The notes beneath the pieces are model-generated. The model had not been told where the DNA came from, searched no databases, and saw only the letters and a program-made list of their open reading frames with translations. The translations under genes and the position numbers were made by a program. This document shows positions 61,445 through 64,000 of a stretch of DNA of 64,000 nt, one piece after another. The stretch's first letter is position 1, and each line of letters begins with the position of its first letter. Source of the DNA: Tardiphaga sp. 709 (lineage in GTDB: Bacteria > Pseudomonadota > Alphaproteobacteria > Rhizobiales > Xanthobacteraceae); the NCBI RefSeq assembly GCF_032401055.1, contig NZ_CP135530.1, positions 35,802-99,801 of the forward strand, in the 5' to 3' direction.

Positions 61445-62446
61445 CTAATCTCCTGTTTTCTTCTTCGCTCGTCTGAAATCCTGATAAATGGACTCCAGGT
61501 TGTTCAAAATCCAATCGCCGAGTTGCGGCCCGTCTTTAGCCGACAGCGCAAGGGTGTAAGACTTTCCGGAACGCCTGCCTGAGACCTTTACGGATTGATC
61601 CGACGGCGACCAGGTCGTCGGCTTCGCAAGCTTTGGCCCACCTTGAGGTTTGCGTTGGGATTGCAGGTGGCTCAACAACGTGTTGAAGCGGTCATCCGAT
61701 TGTGCCTCGGCAAATTTCTCGCCCTCAACGAAGGCGACGGCCTTGGCGGCCATCGTCGGCGTCTGCACAATTTTCTTGAGTTCCTCCCAACGGTCGCGGC
61801 CGACACCTTTTGCGGCGCCGATAGTCTCAAGCACGGCGTCCGGGATCAACTCCGCGACAGAGAGCATGCGCGACAGCAAGGTATCGTCGATGGCCAGCGC
61901 CGCCTTTATCGTGTCCTTGCCGTAGCTGAGATCAGAAAGACGCCTTGCAAAGCGCGACTTCTCGATAAACGAAAGATTGGAACGAGCAGCATTTTCCTGT
62001 CCCTGAGCGACGATGGCAGTAGTGTCGTCCAGCTGCTTGATCACGGACTTCACCTGAAGTCCGAGCTCAAGCGCGACTTTCAGCCGCCGGCGCCCGAAGA
62101 CAATGATGTAACGGCCCGCCTCCTTGGGATGAGGCCGCACTAGGATCGGGGTATCTTGGCCGCGGGCTTGAATGGCCTCTAACAATTCTTGATACTCTTG
62201 ATCATCTGCCTGGATGCGATCGAGGATCGGCGACTGGTCTACCAGCGCGGGGTCGAGGCTGACGATAGTTTCGCCTTCCATCAACCTTTGGGATGCTTGT
62301 GCGAGTTCATCCAAAGAGCGGCGCATAGCGCCAGAAGCACCGCGCATCGCATAGTCAGCGCGAGCCGTCGTAGCCCCAGCTGGAACCTCAGGCCCCCGTT
62401 GCGTCGCATCAGCGCCAGAGAGGGTGCCGAGCAAATTCTTCCTCAT
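61445..62446 (-). CDS. repB: partition protein RepB (ParB family)
   Basis: About 333 residues, ParB-type. The N-terminal nuclease-like domain has LVDQSPILDRI and IIVFGRRRLKVALEL; then ENAARSNLSFIEKSRFARRL and the DNA-binding helix region; the C-terminal part is the dimerisation domain. I chose the ATG at 62446 (MRKNLLGTLS) because GGGGAGA precedes it; the frame extends to a TTG at 62485. RepB binds centromere sites and activates the RepA ATPase for plasmid segregation. It follows repA after 79 nt. Confidence 0.92.
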   Translation of the reverse strand: MRKNLLGTLSGADATQRGPEVPAGATTARADYAMRGASGAMRRSLDELAQASQRLMEGETIVSLDPALVDQSPILDRIQADDQEYQELLEAIQARGQDTPILVRPHPKEAGRYIIVFGRRRLKVALELGLQVKSVIKQLDDTTAIVAQGQENAARSNLSFIEKSRFARRLSDLSYGKDTIKAALAIDDTLLSRMLSVAELIPDAVLETIGAAKGVGRDRWEELKKIVQTPTMAAKAVAFVEGEKFAEAQSDDRFNTLLSHLQSQRKPQGGPKLAKPTTWSPSDQSVKVSGRRSGKSYTLALSAKDGPQLGDWILNNLESIYQDFRRAKKKTGD

Positions 62447-62525
62447 GACCGGTCTCCCCATCGAGGAGCTAGACAGTTGATCCAATTAGGAAATCTGGCG
62501 TCTTGCACGGCTGTCAATTTAGCGC

Positions 62526-63719
62526 TCATCGCCGGCCCCATGCGCTATGAATCAAGCTGGCGATTTCGCTGTTGACCGCGTTCATGCTTTCAACGGCGCG
62601 CTCGTAAGTCGAGCGGATGAACTGCGACTTCTCTACCTCGTAAAGCGACTGTTTGGTGATGCCGGCATCCGAGATAGCCGTTGATTTTAACATATGGTTG
62701 GAGAGCACATTGCCGGCGAACATAGCCTGCATAAACCCGACCATCTGCGCCTGCGGCCCGTCGGTCGGCTCAAAGCGCGTAACGAGATAACGAAACCATT
62801 TGAGTTTTACGGCGGCGCCAGCACCCTTAATCGATTGCAGGATGCCCCCGAGCATCAGCAGAAATTGCGACATCGATAGGATGTCGAGCATCTGCGGGTG
62901 GACGGTGATCAGGACCGAGGTCGAAGCCATCAGCGCCGTAAGTGTGAGATAACCAAGCTGCGGAGGGCAATCGATCACGACCACATCGTATCGGTCGTCC
63001 ACGTCCTTCAAAGCCGACGATATGCGCGTAAAGAATGTTCGCCCTTCGTTGGAGCTGCGGTCCGCTGCAGCAAGAGGCGTCTCGTATTCGTATTCTTGAA
63101 GTTCGAGGTTGGCCGGCACGATGTCCAGCCCAGGAAAGTTCGTAGGACGGATCGTTTCTCTGATCGACTTTCGGTTAGAATCGTAGCGTAGGGCCTCATA
63201 CAGCGACGGGTTTTTGTCGAGTTCCGGTTGGATCCCATGGAGAGCCGAGAGCGAGGCTTGGGGATCCAGATCGATTACGAGAACACGATGACCAGTCAGC
63301 GCCAGATATTGCGCGAGATGGGCGGCCGTCGTCGTCTTGCCCGAACCGCCCTTGAAATTTACGACCGATATGACTTGCATCGACTCCCCTGCCCGGCGCC
63401 GGGGTACGTACCGTTTGACATCGGCCCGCCCGTTCTTGTCCAGGAATTGGCGAAGCTCCATCATCTGCTCGGCCGTGTAGGTCCTCCGTCCCGACGGCGT
63501 GGTGGCGGGTTCAGGCCCCTTTCCTTCGAGGTGGATTTTTTTGATGTGACTGGCGGTGACGCCTAAGAATGCAGCGACTTCGGCCAGCGAGAATCCACGA
63601 AGCCCTTTGGTGGCATCAGGCGGGAACTGCTCGAATCGCAATATGTTCAGCTTCTCGGAGACAAGCTCACCCTGCTGCAGGATGGTCGTGTCAAAATCGA
63701 TATCTGTGTTCGCATCCAT
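62526..63719 (-). CDS. repA: partition ATPase RepA (ParA family)
   Basis: About 397 residues. An N-terminal winged-helix domain (VAAFLGVTASHIKKIHLEGK) precedes the ParA ATPase, with Walker A VNFKGGSGKTTTAAHLA, LVIDLDPQASLSALHG, the Walker B-like VVVIDCPPQLGYLTL, and the downstream LVTRFEPTDGPQAQM. The ATG at 63719 (MDANTDIDFD) is preferred over a further upstream start. RepA moves the plasmid and represses the operon with RepB. The first gene of the operon; its promoter lies to the right. Confidence 0.93.
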   Translation of the reverse strand: MDANTDIDFDTTILQQGELVSEKLNILRFEQFPPDATKGLRGFSLAEVAAFLGVTASHIKKIHLEGKGPEPATTPSGRRTYTAEQMMELRQFLDKNGRADVKRYVPRRRAGESMQVISVVNFKGGSGKTTTAAHLAQYLALTGHRVLVIDLDPQASLSALHGIQPELDKNPSLYEALRYDSNRKSIRETIRPTNFPGLDIVPANLELQEYEYETPLAAADRSSNEGRTFFTRISSALKDVDDRYDVVVIDCPPQLGYLTLTALMASTSVLITVHPQMLDILSMSQFLLMLGGILQSIKGAGAAVKLKWFRYLVTRFEPTDGPQAQMVGFMQAMFAGNVLSNHMLKSTAISDAGITKQSLYEVEKSQFIRSTYERAVESMNAVNSEIASLIHSAWGRR

Positions 63720-63807
63720 TAGACCAGTCCCAAAAAACGCTTTTCCGACGCAAATCACCGTTCAAGTGTGAATGTGCCCGATTCTTGAAATCCGGCAAGG
63801 ATTTTTC

Positions 63808-63826
63808 CGTTAATGAAAGGTTAACG
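63808..63826. repeat. inverted repeat in the repA promoter region
   Basis: CGTTAA (63808-63813) and TTAACG (63821-63826) with a 7-nt spacer, about 90 nt before repA. A possible RepA operator; the match to known sites is not established. Confidence 0.35.
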
Positions 63827-63894
63827 CGCCAAATTCGGGTCTACGGCGGATTGAATCGCGAGTGCGCGGCATGACGGGGCCGGAAGCGGCGAGT

Positions 63895-64000
63895 TTACGT
63901 CGAGATCTTGCCTGCAGTGAGCTCGATAAGAGCGTCATATAGCGCCCAGAGCGCAATGGAAGCATTGTGTACTTCATTGAAATGACTAGGATATTTTGGA
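63895..64000 (-). CDS. partial hypothetical gene at the window edge
   Basis: The C-terminal 34 residues of a frame entering from outside: PKYPSHFNEVHNASIALWAL then YDALIELTAGKIST, stop at 63895-63897. The sequence looks like a helical protein end. It is upstream of repA on the same strand, so the repA promoter lies between 63720 and 63894. Too little is visible to name it. Confidence 0.4.
   Translation of the reverse strand, partial: PKYPSHFNEVHNASIALWALYDALIELTAGKIST

Overview
This window looks like one end of a large repABC-type plasmid (or a secondary replicon) of an alphaproteobacterium, most likely in the Bradyrhizobium/Afipia/Nitrobacter/Rhodopseudomonas group. The right end carries repA-repB-repC on the minus strand, with a counter-transcribed RNA between repB and repC. 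Other pointers to this group are a ROSE-type RNA thermometer in front of an Hsp20 gene, a plasmid-borne rpoH, FixJ-like regulators, small Arg/Trp-rich Tat-exported proteins and many short hypothetical genes typical of these bacteria. I see no tRNA, rRNA, CRISPR array or complete insertion sequence.

Layout. 0.3-3 kb: a NarL-type two-component pair with a divergent second NarL-type regulator. 3.4-8.4 kb: a DUF1269 membrane protein and an RND efflux adaptor/permease pair. 8.5-14.3 kb: small genes, an autotransporter and an MFS transporter. 14.3-16.1 kb: a scar zone of gene relics, including a fusion of an iron-permease fragment to a DNA-ligase fragment, a broken EamA exporter and two degenerate blocks of 21-bp heptad-coding repeats. 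16.3-18.5 kb: a small operon with a ParA-like ATPase whose P-loop lysine is replaced by arginine. 19.1-26.4 kb: six signalling genes on one strand (GAF kinase, receiver-adenylate cyclase, four-PAS kinase, FixJ-like regulator, lone receiver, second FixJ-like regulator). 26.5-31 kb: two paralogous metallo-beta-lactamase-fold hydrolases, a haloperoxidase-like alpha/beta hydrolase and an MscS channel. 31.7 kb: an arr rifamycin ADP-ribosyltransferase. 32-45 kb: an outer-membrane barrel protein, secreted proteins, many very small (31-93 aa) membrane proteins, and a repair-flavoured group with an SRAP/HMCES protein and a LigD-like DNA ligase. 45.9-47.3 kb: rpoH and hsp20. 48-54 kb: a glycine-rich autotransporter, then an iron-permease-like/DUF1003/OprB operon. 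54-57.8 kb: broken TAXI-TRAP fragments and small DNA-binding genes. 57.8-60 kb: small genes separated by repeated palindromes that could be the plasmid centromere. 60-63.7 kb: repCBA.

Working together, the functional genes suggest an accessory replicon specialised in stress and envelope functions: efflux, porins, autotransporters, a mechanosensitive channel, heat shock under RNA-thermometer control, cAMP and two-component signalling, DNA-damage handling and antibiotic inactivation. Replication and partition rest on repABC. The many pseudogene fragments show repeated insertion and loss. Function assignments rest on recognising motifs and family signatures by eye; no database search was run.
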